From: Erythroxylum novogranatense
Taxonomy: Eukaryota; Streptophyta; Magnoliopsida; Malpighiales; Erythroxylaceae
DNA length: 64,000 nucleotides
Assembly: GCA_029891385.1 (NCBI GenBank)
Contig: CM057230.1
Span: forward strand, 20,464,847-20,528,846
Direction of reading: 5' to 3'
The first letter of the stretch is position 1. Each line of letters starts with the position of its first letter. A program made the translations under genes and the position numbers. The notes beneath the pieces were generated by a model, which did no database searches, was not told the DNA's origin, and saw only the letters and a list, made by a program, of their open reading frames with translations. Shown one piece after another: positions 43,658 to 55,909 of this stretch.

Positions 43658-45357
43658 TGATAAATGCATATTTGTTCAATATTTATGTTTTTAATCATCC
43701 CTTTTTATTCCTCTTATTGATGCAATTATTGGGACTTAATTTGATTTAATACTTTCTTGTAGGAAATTATAAATTTTGCATGATGGAGGAAATTAAAAGG
43801 ACAAGCAATACAGGGGAGAAGCAATTAAAAAGAAAAAAATAAAATAAAACAAGAGATGATCTGCGGCACAGGAGGGAAAGAAATGCAGCACAAGACCAAG
43901 GGTTTTAAAGAGGAGCTGATGTGGCGTTAAGGAGAGGCAGCGTGGAATAAATGAGACAAAGGCAAAGAGTAAAAAGAAGAGGGCAGCTGCATTTTGAGGA
44001 GGACGCACGCACAAGAACGTAAGGACAGCAAGAAAATAAAGGATTCACGCAATACAAGCAGAAGATTGAGGAATTACGTTGGACCTGGAAAAAGAAAAAG
44101 GACGCAAGTAGGGCCCACGGAAATTTAAGGGACTGATGTGGAAATAACGAGGGAGGAAAAACAAAAAAGGCTGGAGCACAAGACTGGAGGGCTGGTGGCG
44201 TTGAGGAAAAACATAAGGAAACTCACGCAGGAAAAAAAAAACGACGCAAAGATAGGGGGATTCTTTGGACTGGCACTTAGGAGGTGGACTGATCTGGAGG
44301 AGGCCCACACAAGTGAGGAAAGTTTGGGCCCACGCAATTGAAAGATAAAGAAGACAAAACCTAGGTTGGAAAAAAAAGCCTGAGCAGTGCAAGAGGATTT
44401 GGTACGCAGGAAGGTTTGGTGGTCATAATGAAAAGAGGGAGGATGACGCACGCACCACAGTGACGATAGGGAGGTTTTCTTAGTTTTTCTTCTTTTCTTT
44501 ATTTCTAGATTATGTTAATTAAGAACTTTGTTAGATTTAAATTTCGTTATGAGTAGCTAATCTGTTTTAGTCAGGAATTCCAATTATTATGCTTTGACTC
44601 GTGAGACTATTGTTCATAATATTTGGTTTATAATATTCGTACTGTTTCTGATTCATTGTCATTGTTTATTAATTGATTCTGCGATTGAGGCCTGATTGTA
44701 GAGTTAGTTAATTTACATATCGCCAACCGATTTACTTGGTGGAGTCTAGTGGGTGATCGGTGTTTGTGGCAATTGGCACTAGGGCATAGTATTTATCGAT
44801 TTTGTGTGGAAAACTTGCGATCTAACTAGATGAAGCATGAGTCGGTCGTGGTCGATTAGGGTTAGTGTTTCTTTAGAATTTAATCTTGTTAATTAATTGA
44901 ATCTCTGAGAGAGTCTCGAAGAGGTTATTAGTTAATTAGGGAATAGTCAAAGGAGTTTCATGCGACTATTCTAAAATTAAGAAAAGCGAGGGAGCCGAGG
45001 TAGTTGGTAACTATAGCTAACCTATTATTAAACCAAAGAAAATATTTGAGTTGATGATCGCGGTCTAAGCATAATTAGGAATTTCTGGCTAAGTTGTCGT
45101 TTATTGAGTTTATCAATTTTATTTGCATTCTTTGTTGGTTATTGTTTTATTAATTTGTGTTAATCTTTTATCGCTTGTTATTTCAATTAGTAGTTTTAGT
45201 CAAGACTCCAAACCCCATTTTAATTATTTTCATTAGTTCTTTGGCATTTAAATAGAATCAATTATTCCATTCTCGTGGATCGAATTCCATTTACCATCGT
45301 GCAATTTATTTTCGTTTAGTGTTTGGGATTTATTTTTGGTGGATTCGACACCCATCA
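43658..45357 (+). repeat. Element 2 3' LTR
   Basis: 1700 bp, paired with 37788-39487. Followed by target duplication ATAAT. Confidence 0.93.
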
Positions 45358-45815
45358 ATAATAATAATAGTTTAATTAATGAAATTATATTGTCATTAAT
45401 TATATTTTAATTAATTAGTATATTTTAATTAATGAATAATTATATTGTAATTAATAAGTAAAATATTTTAATTATTGAATAATTATGTTTTAATTAGTTA
45501 TATTTTAATAAATAAATATATAATAATATTTTAATTAATTATATTGTAATTAATGAATGAATTATATTTTAATTAATTATATTATAATTAATTAATTAAT
45601 TAATTAATAATAGTTTAATTAATTATATTTTGATTGATTATAATTTAATTAATTAATTATATTTTAGTTTATTAATTAATTACAATATTTTAATTAATGA
45701 ATCTATTATATTTTAATTAATTATATTTTAATTAAATAATAATAATATTTTAATTAATTATATTGTAATTAATCATATTGTAATTAATTAATTATATTGT
45801 AATTAATTAGTATTA
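45358..45815. repeat. AT minisatellite (TTAATTATATTTTAATTAA-type)
   Basis: Degenerate tandem ATTAATTATATT units, continuing the same array seen at 37640-37787 on the other side of element 2. Confidence 0.8.
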
Positions 45816-46141
45816 AAAAAATTAAAAAAAAGGCACAACTAAGGAATGAGTTTCATTCCCTTACTAAATGGAGGGTATAGATGATTCCCTAAAAGTAGGG
45901 TATCAAACTATTGCCCCTATAATGATAATCAACAACCAACCACTCATTTTTTATTCTTTACCCATTAGCTTTTTTTCTCAAACCCATTAACCAAGTACCC
46001 CCTGAGAGTCCTCGAGCTTAAAGTGAGTAAGCAAGGTTCCTCTTCGTCAAGCAAAAAATATTATACGAAGGTCCATCTTTACCTAGTATAAAAAAGAGAT
46101 TAGTGGAATCCTAAAAGATTTGTCGAATCACAAAAATCAAA

Positions 46142-47523
46142 TCACAACATCTCTTTCCTACAGTCTTTACTTTATTTTCGATTGATTGATTGAGTTTAAT
46201 TTAAATTTTATTTCATTTTTTCATTCAATTGGAAATTAATTATCTTTGTTAAGTTACAAAATGTTTTCTTAAATTTATTAACACCTAATTCAACCCCTCT
46301 TAGGAGCAATTCGGGACTTAAACAACTTATGTTCAGTGAAAAGATTACTTGGATGAGGTAGTGAATAACACATCGACCAATATGACAATAGAGATCCTCA
46401 TATGGGATCAAAAAGTAAATCATGAAAACAATAATGAGATGACAAACATACTGAAATTTTGATATAAAAAATTCATATGTCAACCAATCTGTCAATAACA
46501 AATCTGATGATGATGGGAACTCTGCAGGCAACAATATTATATGCTAAAAGGTTGAACATAGATATAAACAATAACTACAATACTCAGTAAGAGTCCCGCT
46601 GAAATGCAGGTTTTGGAGAAGTCCAATAGTACTCATGCTTACTCTTAAATATTAGAGAGATTGTTTCTGATAGATCCATATATAGTGCAAATTAATAATA
46701 ATACAAAATACCAATAAATACGTATAACTAAACATATAGAAATATGTAATACAATACCTATAGAACATGGTAAAGATTAACAATACAAGATAAAATACGT
46801 AAATAAATACATAAACTAGGACAAAAAGAGAAAAGTACAAGAATAAATCACACCAACCATTATAATAAAGTGAATAGACTAAGTTAGGAATTGCATAGGC
46901 TAAATGACTATGAGAAAAGTACTACTTAATCAAATTATTGAGGCTATCTATAAAATGACTGAGTCGAAGGAAAAAAGTTTAGAGGACTTAAGAGCACAAT
47001 TAAGACCTGTCTACATTAGATATTTTATCCGTATCCTAATATGCTAAAGTTTTCTATTGTGGGACATGTCCTTGGTAAGTTCCAGTAAAGTCATATCATG
47101 CTTGATTACTTTACCTCAGTTCTTCTTAAGCCTCTTTTTTTTTTTTCCCCCTTTTACAATCTTTAAGTACTATTTTCTAGCATCTTCTCATTGGAGCTTC
47201 AATGTACCTCCTTTTAATATGTGCAAACCCTCATGTCTCTCTTAATTTATCATTAATACTGGACACCTTAATTTGTCTCTTACTAATACATTCCTAACCT
47301 TATGTCTTCTAGTAAGGTTATACATCTAACAAAGCGTCCTCATCTTCGCCAATATTAGCTTATGACTATGCATTTGTTTGATGGGCCAATACTCTATCCC
47401 ATATAGCATAGTCAACTTAATCATTAAATGATACAATTTACCTTTGAGCATGAGTGATATCTTCTTGTCACATAAAACTCCTAATATGCTTTTTCCATTT
47501 AAGCCATCTTGATATGATATGAT
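46142..47523 (-). mobile_element. RTE LINE, copy C
   Basis: Colinear with copy B (34551-35870) including the 3' terminus, the internal (CAA)n-like run near 46570 and the decayed RT C-terminal part. It stops exactly where the SIRE-like LTR begins (47524), so it was cut by that insertion or a later deletion. Confidence 0.8.
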
Positions 47524-48512
47524 TGTTAAGTCAAAAAGACTTCACTTCTATTAATTTTGATGACAATCAAATAATAAAAATCTTAGAAATGTATGAACTA
47601 TTTTGATAAGTTTGTTAAGTATGAAGAAAAATATAAGTAACACTTAGTCAAACCTAAAAGATGCGTGGTCAACACAAACGATATATCAACAACAGATGAT
47701 ATATCAACACCAGATGATACATCAGCAACAGAAGAAACATAGTGATACCAGATGAAGCGCGATACCAGAAAAAGCATGATAACAAAAGAAGTATCATACT
47801 AGACGATACAGAAGGAAGCTATTCTAAAATGTCAGTTAGTTAGTTAGTTGGATTTAGTTACAAGACTCAACTAATAACGGTTTCTTGAAGATTCAAGAAA
47901 TAGTTTCTCAACAAGACAGTTGAAGACTTAGGCTATAAATACTAGTTCTAGTCGCAAACTAAATAACGTTTTTACAAGAAAAAAATATGATAGTGCAATA
48001 CTTAGAGAAATTTTGTATTCAAAGTGCGAAAGAAAAGAGCGAATATATCTGTAACATGAAGTTCAAAAATATCTTTCCTAGAGAGAGAAAGAAAAACTAG
48101 AGCCTAGAGAAGGTAAAAAAGCAGATAAAGAATACTTTGTGAGAGAGATCTGAAGAGGCTCTGCAAGTATAGTAAGAATACTTGTAAAGTTGAAGAGTAT
48201 AGTGAACTCTCAGACAAACTCCGAGGACTCGACGTAGCCCAAAACTTAGGGTGAACTAGTATAAAACCGTGACGCCTATTCTCTAAACCTTATCTTTTAA
48301 TTTTTTTATTGTTAAAAGAGTAGATAATAATTATTGTGATTGCATTACTTATCGACTTTAGTAAAGTGTTTTTGTGATCACCTGAATTTTTGTAAAGAAA
48401 TTCAAGAAATCCCAAAAGATTAATATCTTTGAAAAGTTTACACAATTCAACCCCCTTCTTGTGTATTTTACATATTCTACGTGATTTCTATATTAACAAG
48501 TGATTTACTTCA
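47524..48512 (+). repeat. SIRE-like 5' LTR
   Basis: 989 bp, TGTTAAGTC ... ATTTACTTCA. Its last ~465 bp are repeated at 56131-56594. Its left part contains GATGATAC/ATCAACACCAG-type short repeats (47690-47800). Confidence 0.82.
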
Positions 48513-48514
48513 AT

Positions 48515-48526
48515 TGGTATCAAAGC
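48515..48526 (+). promoter_or_regulatory. SIRE-like primer-binding site
   Basis: TGGTATCAAAGC, complementary in type to initiator-Met tRNA, just behind the LTR. Confidence 0.82.
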
Positions 48527-48569
48527 GAGGCTTCCTAGAATCATTGTTACAAAATGAGGACAAGGATCC

Positions 48570-49614
48570 ATGGCTGAATCACATATTTTTACAACTGAAG
48601 GTGTCTCGGTCATAAGAACTCTTGTATTCAATGGTGAGGATTATCATTATTGGAAGGATAGGATGCAACTCTTTATAGAATCTACACCTATTGATCTTTG
48701 GGATATCATCAAGAATGGTCCATATACACCAACAGATGACGAAGGCAATAACATCTCTCGTGACAAATGGTCAGTCGATTAAAAAGCTCGATTTTAGTTA
48801 AATTCAAAGGCCAAGTTCTTTCTAAGTTGTGCCCTAAGCAGAAATGAATATGATAAGATTCATGGATGCGAATCTACAAAGGAAATGTGAGACACATTAT
48901 CTGTTGCACACGAAGGCACAAATTAAGTGAAAGAGTCTAAGATCAGTATTCTTGTTCATCAGTATGAGCTGTTCAAGATGAAAGATGAGGAGACTATTGA
49001 TCATATGTTTAGATGATTTCAAACGACTGTTAACGGACTTAAAGCTCTTGGAATAATCTACGATAATAAAGATCATGTCATAAAGATTTTCAAAAGTCTT
49101 CTAAAAAGATGGAGACCCAAAGTTACAGCAATATAAGAGGCTAAGGTAGGACTTAAATAAGTTGAAGCTAGATGAATTGCTTGGTTAATGGAAGATACAT
49201 GAAGTAGAGCTTGATGTAGGAGATAAATCTATCGCATTAAAGGCTGGTCAGAAGAATCAGAAGAACTAGAAAAATAGAAACACATATTCAAAAGCATTAA
49301 AGATTGAAGAAATCAAGAATGATGATGCTAGTGAATTTGATCAAGATTCAAGTGAAGATGATGATAAACTATCCTCCATTTCAAGAAAGATTAGGAGGAT
49401 GTCGAAAAAGAAAGCAAAAGGAAATAAAGATTTTTCTTTTAAGAAGAATAGCAAAGACGAAAGAAAGAATGAGAAAAGTTCTATCGTTTGCTATAAGTGC
49501 AACAAATCAGGACATTACAAGTCTGAATGCCCGTTGTTTAAAAGAAAACAGAAGAAAAGTAAAGAAAACAAAAAGAGCATGATGACAACTTGGGAAGATT
49601 TGGATTCGTCTTAA
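48570..49614 (+). pseudogene. SIRE-like gag with CCHC zinc knuckle
   Basis: Starts at ATG 48570 with LVFNGEDYHYWKDRMQLFIE and IDLWDIIKNGPY, the copia gag (DUF4219/UBN2-type) opening. A stop at 48781 and further stops follow. YELFKMKDEETIDHMF and INGLKALG-like text (here VNGLKALG) continue the gag. Near the end a CX2CX4HX4C knuckle, CYKCNKSGHYKSEC, lies at 49489-49530 in another frame from the start. Nucleocapsid function is lost through the frame breaks. Confidence 0.82.
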
Positions 49615-50169
49615 TCTAACTCCGATTCAGAAGCAACAGAACAAGCAAATATATGCTTGGTAGCTGAAAAGGAATGCGACAATGAGGTAACTTCTAACTT
49701 TAATGAACTTCAAGATGTGTATTTACAATTGTTAGAAGATTCAGATGTTATATTAAAACAATATAGGATTTTGAAAAAGAAATTTGCTGAAAGTTTGAAA
49801 AACACGGAAGTGTTAGAAAAAGAAAACGTCTGCCTTAAGAAACAAGTAGACGATATGAAAAAGAAAGTAACTGTAGATAGATCTGATAAAATTAATTAAC
49901 TGAAACAAAGGATTAATAGTCTTTCAGTAGATTATTCAACATTTACTGAAAGTATAAAAAGGATGAATGATATGATTAGAAAATATAGACATCCAAATGA
50001 TAAGAGTGGTTTTGGGTTTATTAATAGTAGTGTTCGTCATAATAAGAGTTTTGTTCCTAACAGAAAGAAAAAGAAACAATGTTCTTGTTCCTCGATGAAT
50101 AATTGTAAGTCTAACCCCAAAGGTAAGAAAGACATAATATATACTACAGATCTCCTTTCTTGAAAAAAA

Positions 50170-51304
50170 CAACCAGCACCAATGGTACTTAGACAGTGGA
50201 TGCTCGCGACATATGACAAAAAGAAGATCTATGTTCCTAGACCTCCAAATTAAGTAAGGAGGATTAATAACTTTTGGAGACAAACAGCAGGGCAAAATAG
50301 TTGGAATCTACAAAATTGGTAAATATTCATTTGCATCTATTGATAATGTTATGCTAATTGAAGGATTAAAGCATAATCTAATTAGTGTAAGTCAATTATG
50401 TGATTCTAATTTTGAAGTATCCTTTAATCAAAATTCTTGTGTAGTAAAAAATAAGGATGATTCCATATTCTTTTCTGCCAAGAGATGAAATAATCTCTAT
50501 AAGGTTGACTTAGATGATTTGAAAAGTCAAAACATTTCGTGTTTTATATCAACAGATGAGAAAAAACTGATTTGGCATAAAAAGCTAGGTCATGTTAGTT
50601 TTAAACATATTTTCAAGTTGGTTAGACATGATTTGGTAAGAGGATTACCAAAAATAAGTTTTAACAAAGATTTCTTTTATGAGAGTTATCAAAAAGGAAA
50701 ACAAGTTAAAACATCTTTTTCTTATAAAAATGTTGTAACTTTGTCTAGAACTCTAGAGTTGTTACATATAGATTTGTTTGGTCTAACTAAAACACTAATT
50801 CTTGGCATAAAGAAGTATGGTCTCATAATTTTTGATGACTTCACTCGATTTTGTTGGATATTGTTTTTATCTCATAAAGATGAATCTCTTAAGTGCTTTA
50901 AAATTCTGTCTAAAAAGTTACAAAATGAAAAAGGAATTTCTATTGCTGGAATTAGGAGTAATCATGTTGGAGAATTTAAAAATAAAAAATTCAGAATATT
51001 TTGTGAAGAGATTGGAATTTTCCATAATTTCTTTGCTCTTAGAACTCCACAACAGAATGGAGTTGTAAAAAGAAAGAACAGGACGGTTAAGGAAATGGCA
51101 AGGACTATGTTATGTGAAATAAATCTTCTTAAGTATTTCTGGACAAAAGCTGTAGATACAGTTTGTTATATTCAAAATATAGCATTTTTGCGACCTATTT
51201 TAAATAAAACTCCATATGAGTTATGGAAAGGAAGAAAGCCAAATATCTCTTACTTCTATCCTTTTGGTTACAAATGCACTATATTGTATACAAAAGAAAA
51301 ATAG
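50170..51304 (+). pseudogene. SIRE-like protease end and integrase, catalytic residues lost
   Basis: WYLDSGCSRHMT (50182-50217) is the copia aspartic protease motif (DSGCSRHM). The integrase follows in a 261-codon frame from 50519: WHKKLGHVSFKHI gives both zinc-binding His, but the paired Cys positions read YESYQKGKQ (C to Y twice). LLHIDLFG keeps the first catalytic Asp, while IRSNHVGEF has Asn where the second Asp belongs. TPQQNGVVKRKNRTV provides the region around the catalytic Glu, here replaced by Lys (NGVVKRKNR instead of NGVxERKNR). FWTKAVDTVCYIQN ends the core. This integrase could not work. Confidence 0.87.
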
Positions 51305-51689
51305 GATAAATTTGATTCTAAGATCAAATTCAGGAATTTTTCTAGGATATTCAATTTCTTCTAAAGCTTATAGATTTTATAATCTTGTTTCTAAATCTGT
51401 AGAAAAATCTATGCATGTTAAGTTTGACGATGATTCTTATCCAGATTGAAGAGACGATTCTGATGATGAAACTCTATTTACTCCCTTAGTCAATAACCTA
51501 GATATTTCACCACCAGATGATCCATCTGATAAGGTAGAAGACATTACTAAAAACTTTAGTCTTAGAAAAGACTGAAAGTACAAATCTTCTCACCTAGAAA
51601 ACTTGATTATAGGAAAAAATTTAGAAGGAGTGAGAACTAAGTCTAAATTTAGAAGAGAGGCAATGTTGCTTTTGTTTCTGAATTAGAAC

Positions 51690-52518
51690 CTAAGAAAATT
51701 GATGAAACTCTTCAAGATAAAGCTTGGATTTTAGCCACGCAAGAGGAGTTAAATCAATTTACAAGGAACAAAGTTTGGTTTTTAGTTCCTAGACCATCCA
51801 ATAAGTCTATTATAGGAACCAGATGGGTTTTGAAAAATAAACTAGATGAATCAGGAAGAGTAAACCGTAACAAAGCTAGATTAGTAGCTCAAGGCTATAA
51901 TCAACAAGAAGGAATAGATTATAATGAAACCTATGCTCTTGTAATTAGACTAGAAGCTATTAGGATTTTGCTTGCATATGCTGCTTGTCATGATATAAAA
52001 CTATTTCAAATAGATGTGAAAAGTGCCTTTTTGAATGATTTTATAGATGAAGAAGTTTATGTAAAGCAACCTCCTGGTTTTGAAGATACCGATAAACCAG
52101 ATTTTGTCTATAGACTTCATAAAGCTTTGTATGGATTAAAACAAGTACCTCGTGCTTGGTATGATCGTCTAAGTTCATTTTTTATTATAATGACTTTATT
52201 AGAGGACAAGTAGATAAGACTTTATTTAGAAAATGTTTTAAAAATGATTTCATTGTGGTACAAATATATGTAGATGATATTATTCTTGGTGCAACTTCTA
52301 AGAAGCTATGTTTCAGTTTTGAAAATCTTATAAAAAGTGAATTTGAAATGAGTATGATGGGTGAATTGAAATTCTTTCTTGGTTTACAAATTAAGCAAAC
52401 CGAAGAAAAGATTTTTATTCATCAGCAAAAATATATCAAAGAATTGTTAGTCAAATATAAAATGGAGAATGTCAAACCTATGTCAACTCCTATGCATCCT
52501 TCAATCCTTTTATCTTAG
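51690..52518 (+). pseudogene. SIRE-like reverse transcriptase
   Basis: GRVNRNKARLVAQGYNQQEG, YNETYALVIRLEAIRILLAY, LFQIDVKSAFLNDFIDEEVY, VKQPPGFED and LHKALYGLKQVPRAWYDRL lie in one frame (51830-52213). After a frameshift near 52200 the catalytic QIYVDDIILGAT is found (52258-52293), then FEMSMMGELKFFLGLQI and FIHQQKYIKELLVKYKM. All landmarks of copia RT are present but the frame is broken, and the region before 51830 has stops. Confidence 0.9.
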
Positions 52519-53211
52519 GATGAAGCAGGTAAGAAGGTTTATCAAACCCTTTTTAGAGGAATTATTAGTTCTTTACTTTACCTAACTGTAAGCAGGCCTG
52601 ATATTTTGTTTAGTGTTTGTTTGTGTGCAAGATTTCAAGCAGATCTTAGAAAATCTCATTATATTACTGTCAAAAGAATATTGAGATACTTGGCAAGTTC
52701 TACTGATCTCTGTTTAATGTATGAGAAAGGTAAAGATTTTAGGTTAATTGGATACTGTGATGCTGATTATGTTGGAAATAAGATTGATAGAAAGAGTACA
52801 AGTGGGGGTTGTCATTTTTTTGGTCATAATCTAATTTCTTGGTTAAGTAAGAGGTAAAGCTCAATTGCTCTATCTACTGCAGAAGCTGAATACATATCAG
52901 CTGCAAGTTGTTGTTCACGGACGTTATGGATTAAGTATCGGTTAGAAGATTATTCTATATAAGAAGATCAAATTCCAATATTTTATGACAACATAGGTGC
53001 TATCGATCTATCGAAGAATCCAATACAACCCTCGAGGGCAAAGTATATTGAAGTTAGACATCATTTTATACGAGACTATGTATAGAGAGGAATCATCAGT
53101 CTACAATTTGTTTAGACGAATCAACAATAGGCGGATATCTTCACTAAACCTTTGTGTGAAGATAGATTTAAGGAAATCAGACAAAAATTGAATATGGTAA
53201 TCCTGAATGAC
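52519..53211 (+). pseudogene. SIRE-like RNase H
   Basis: YLTVSRPDILFSVCLCARFQ, VKRILRYLASSTDLCLMY, GYCDADYVGNKIDRKSTSGG (first catalytic Asp), ALSTAEAEYISAASC (catalytic Glu), KYIEVRHHFIRDYV and QADIFTKPL, the terminal copia pol motif (about 53127-53153). In-frame stops at 52516, 52855 and later disable it. Confidence 0.88.
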
Positions 53212-53547
53212 CATTCGTCTGACACGTCATGACCCAGACGATTCGTACAAGAAGAAGATAAAAAATCCTAAGTTTTTAAGTAAATAGTAACGGTAAGTTA
53301 TGAACGGTAACTTTTCAAGAGTATGTATAAGAAAGAAATCTTCTCAAGATTCTAAAATACCTTCTACTCTAGAATTTTCTTAAAAAACTTTGAAACCGAC
53401 TTGTTTAGTGCTCTAAAAAAAGACGATTCAATACTCCGCTCTAAGCTTCAAGTTCTTTTCATTTTATATTCTTACTTTTAGATACTAACCTCGCTACGCT
53501 AAGCGAAATATATTTGTGTGCTTAGTTTTTATTTGTTACAAATCCAA

Positions 53548-55909
53548 AATGGAGCAATCTCTTATCTATGAAAGACACGTTGATTTCACCTCTTTTAAGG
53601 AAAATCAAATGGACATTGAACCAGAAATTGAAGTAGTTGGCTGAAAAAATTTCTTTAACATTCGTGAAAAGGTCTATTTGAATGAGATATATAAGTTATG
53701 GAAGAATGCAAAGGTGGTGGACAACACCTTAGTATCAATGGTAGATGGGTTGTCGATTATAGTCACACAAGATACTAGTGAGAAGGTCATTAGGTGTCCT
53801 AGTATTATAGCAAAGCTGTTTAACAATACAAAATAGATTACTCAAAGTCGTGTAGATAAAGCGTACATCAATTTACAACTATATAGAAGTAGTGATCCAG
53901 GAGTTAATAAGGCTTCAACCCTTGTTCCGAAGGCTAGGGTTCTACATTCATTGCTTCTTCATTGTGTTCTACTAAGAATAGGCTCGAAGGACGTTGTGAT
54001 AATGAATGATGAGCACTATTTGTTTCACTTACTTAATCACCAACCCATTAATCTTCCGTACTTCATTTTGAAGTATATGATGAAGTCAAAGGGAGATTCT
54101 AGCTCTTTACCTTATGGTATGCTGTTGACAAGGATATTTAGAATATCTGGAATCTTACTCGACAGAGGTAACAGGGTAAAGATGGATGTGAAGAGCATTA
54201 TTAATGCTACTACTATTAACAGAATGAGAATAAAGTTTGAAGTTGAACAGGATACAGGTTCTACACCGAAGGCAAGGTCTAAGGGGGAGTTTGTAGTAAG
54301 ACGGAACAGGGGTGAACATGTTATGTCTGAAAGAAAAACAAAACATCGATCGAAAGGAAGAACATTCACAGAAAAAAAGATTAAAAAATCATCTAATGTA
54401 CCAATAAAAGCTAAGACTATTCTACAAAAAGAGGAAAGTCAGGTTCAAAAATCATCAGAACAAGTGTCATTGAAGAGAAAGGTTAAGACACTTCAATTAG
54501 AAAAATCCAAAAAGTCAAGAAGGTCACCAAGATTATTGACCTTACGACAACAAGAACAAAAGAAGCAGAAAGCTTTGATTCTTGATGGAGATTCTGAAAA
54601 GTAAGAGAAAATACAACAACCTACTAGATCAATTGTCTCTATTTTGCAAAGTTAATAAGCAAAATCATCTAAAGAGACAGAGATAAAGAGGAAGTTAGAA
54701 TTTGAGAGGAAGAAGCCTCAATAACAACTTTCTTCTAAACCGGCTGAAGAACAAAAGAAGGTGAAGCTTAGTCTGAAAAAGGTTTCTTCATCTGATGTTC
54801 AATAGAAGGCTAAGACAGTTGAACACCAATTGGGACCTTACAATCATTCTCAACCAATCAACAAAAAGGATTTGAAAATGAAGATTATAGGAGAATCCAT
54901 ACCTGTTTGAAGCAGAAGCCTAATTATTATCATAGAACCTTCGAAGAAGACAATCAAGGTACAAGTCGAACCTATACCGATTAACGTTCAGACAATACAT
55001 CTTCTCAGTCATGAAGAATGAAGACTATATGGTATTCTGTGAGATGAGAAGGATGAACAATATCTAATGAAGATTTCAAAGGATCGATACAATCTATCCG
55101 ATTACGAGAAGAACATCGATAAAGATTATGCCAGATATACAACTAAGGTGTTTAACCCCTATAAGAAATGAAGAAAAAGGGAAAAAGAAGATGTTTCCTG
55201 AAGGACATGAAGATGATCTTACAGAAGAACATATTCAAGTGGCTGTGAAGAATATATATGATGCATGTATTACAGCTCAACCTAGAGGTATCTATGTTTC
55301 ACATCACATTTTAAGGGCATCAGGAAGTCAATTTGGAGTTTCTACAAAAAATGAAAATTTCAAGGTAGTTGGCACAGTTATAGAAGGACGGTACATAAGT
55401 ATTATGGTTGAAGGTATCGATTTCAACTTAGAAACCTTTGTACATTTAATCATGTATTTTAGACCCTTAGGTTTCATACCTTTAGTCAAAAATGTGTTAC
55501 ACCTTCTTCTTAAACTACCTAGACATGATGATCTTGATCTCCTAGAAGGAAAACAAACCTTCATACTACCCTCAATAAAAATCAAAGAGTTAGATGTTTT
55601 ACCTACGGAACCATCTGTTGTTGAAAACCTTCATCCACTTAGTGAAATACAACAAGATTCTACTATTAATTCGGAGTTCTTGAAACATTTCATCAATTAG
55701 ACGGAAGCAAGTCACAAACAGAAGGAAGTTCAGGAAGCCTTAGCGAAAGATATTGAGGAAATTCATACTAAGGTTGATGAACAAGGTGATTCAGTAGGTG
55801 ATCTTCATGAGGAAGTAACACTTCTACGGGTTATTATTGAACAAGACCTTAAGACGATCTGCACTGACATGCAACATATGTTTTCTGAAATTTTGAAGTG
55901 TCTACGATG
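53548..55909 (+). pseudogene. SIRE-like third coding region (envelope-like position)
   Basis: After pol a third coding region runs for about 2.3 kb. From MEQSLIYERHVDFTSFKENQ (53549) with stops, through LKYMMKSKGDSSSLPYGMLLTRIFRISGI-type text in the longest open part (53951-54604). Then comes a strongly basic Lys/Arg/Ser segment (KTKHRSKGRTFTEKKIKKSS), an open part at 55128-55700, and a final heptad-like coiled-coil stretch (KEVQEALAKDIEEIHTKVDE..., 55705-55909). The PYGMLLTRI block is shared by env-like proteins of the SIRE lineage as I recall them; their function is unproven. No signal peptide or transmembrane span could be made out. Broken by several stops. Confidence 0.68.

Larger units (their letters stand above)
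37783..45362 (+). mobile_element. Athila-like Ty3/gypsy retrotransposon, element 2 (RT deleted)
   Basis: LTRs 37788-39487 and 43658-45357 (1700 bp each), TG..CA ends, 5-bp target duplication ATAAT at 37783-37787 and 45358-45362. The Asp-type primer-binding site is at 39493 and the polypurine tract GTGTGGGGAGA lies before the 3' LTR. Only gag (frameshifted) and protease are present; coding stops at the N-terminal edge of the RT and the sequence jumps to the 3' non-coding region. The same junction is found in element 3, so this is an established non-autonomous family. LTR differences are mostly small indels. Confidence 0.93.
37492..46002. mobile_element. AT-minisatellite TIR element hosting Athila-like element 2
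   Basis: The left end GGGGGATGTTGGTT (37492) and the reverse complement of the right end, GGGGGTACTTGGTT (to 46002), match at 11 of 14 positions, and TGA lies outside each end. Between them, once element 2 is removed, is about 940 bp that is mostly imperfect TTAATTAATTATATT repeats (37640-37787, 45358-45800). The ends recall PIF/Harbinger or hAT-type MITEs. It is non-coding. Confidence 0.5.
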
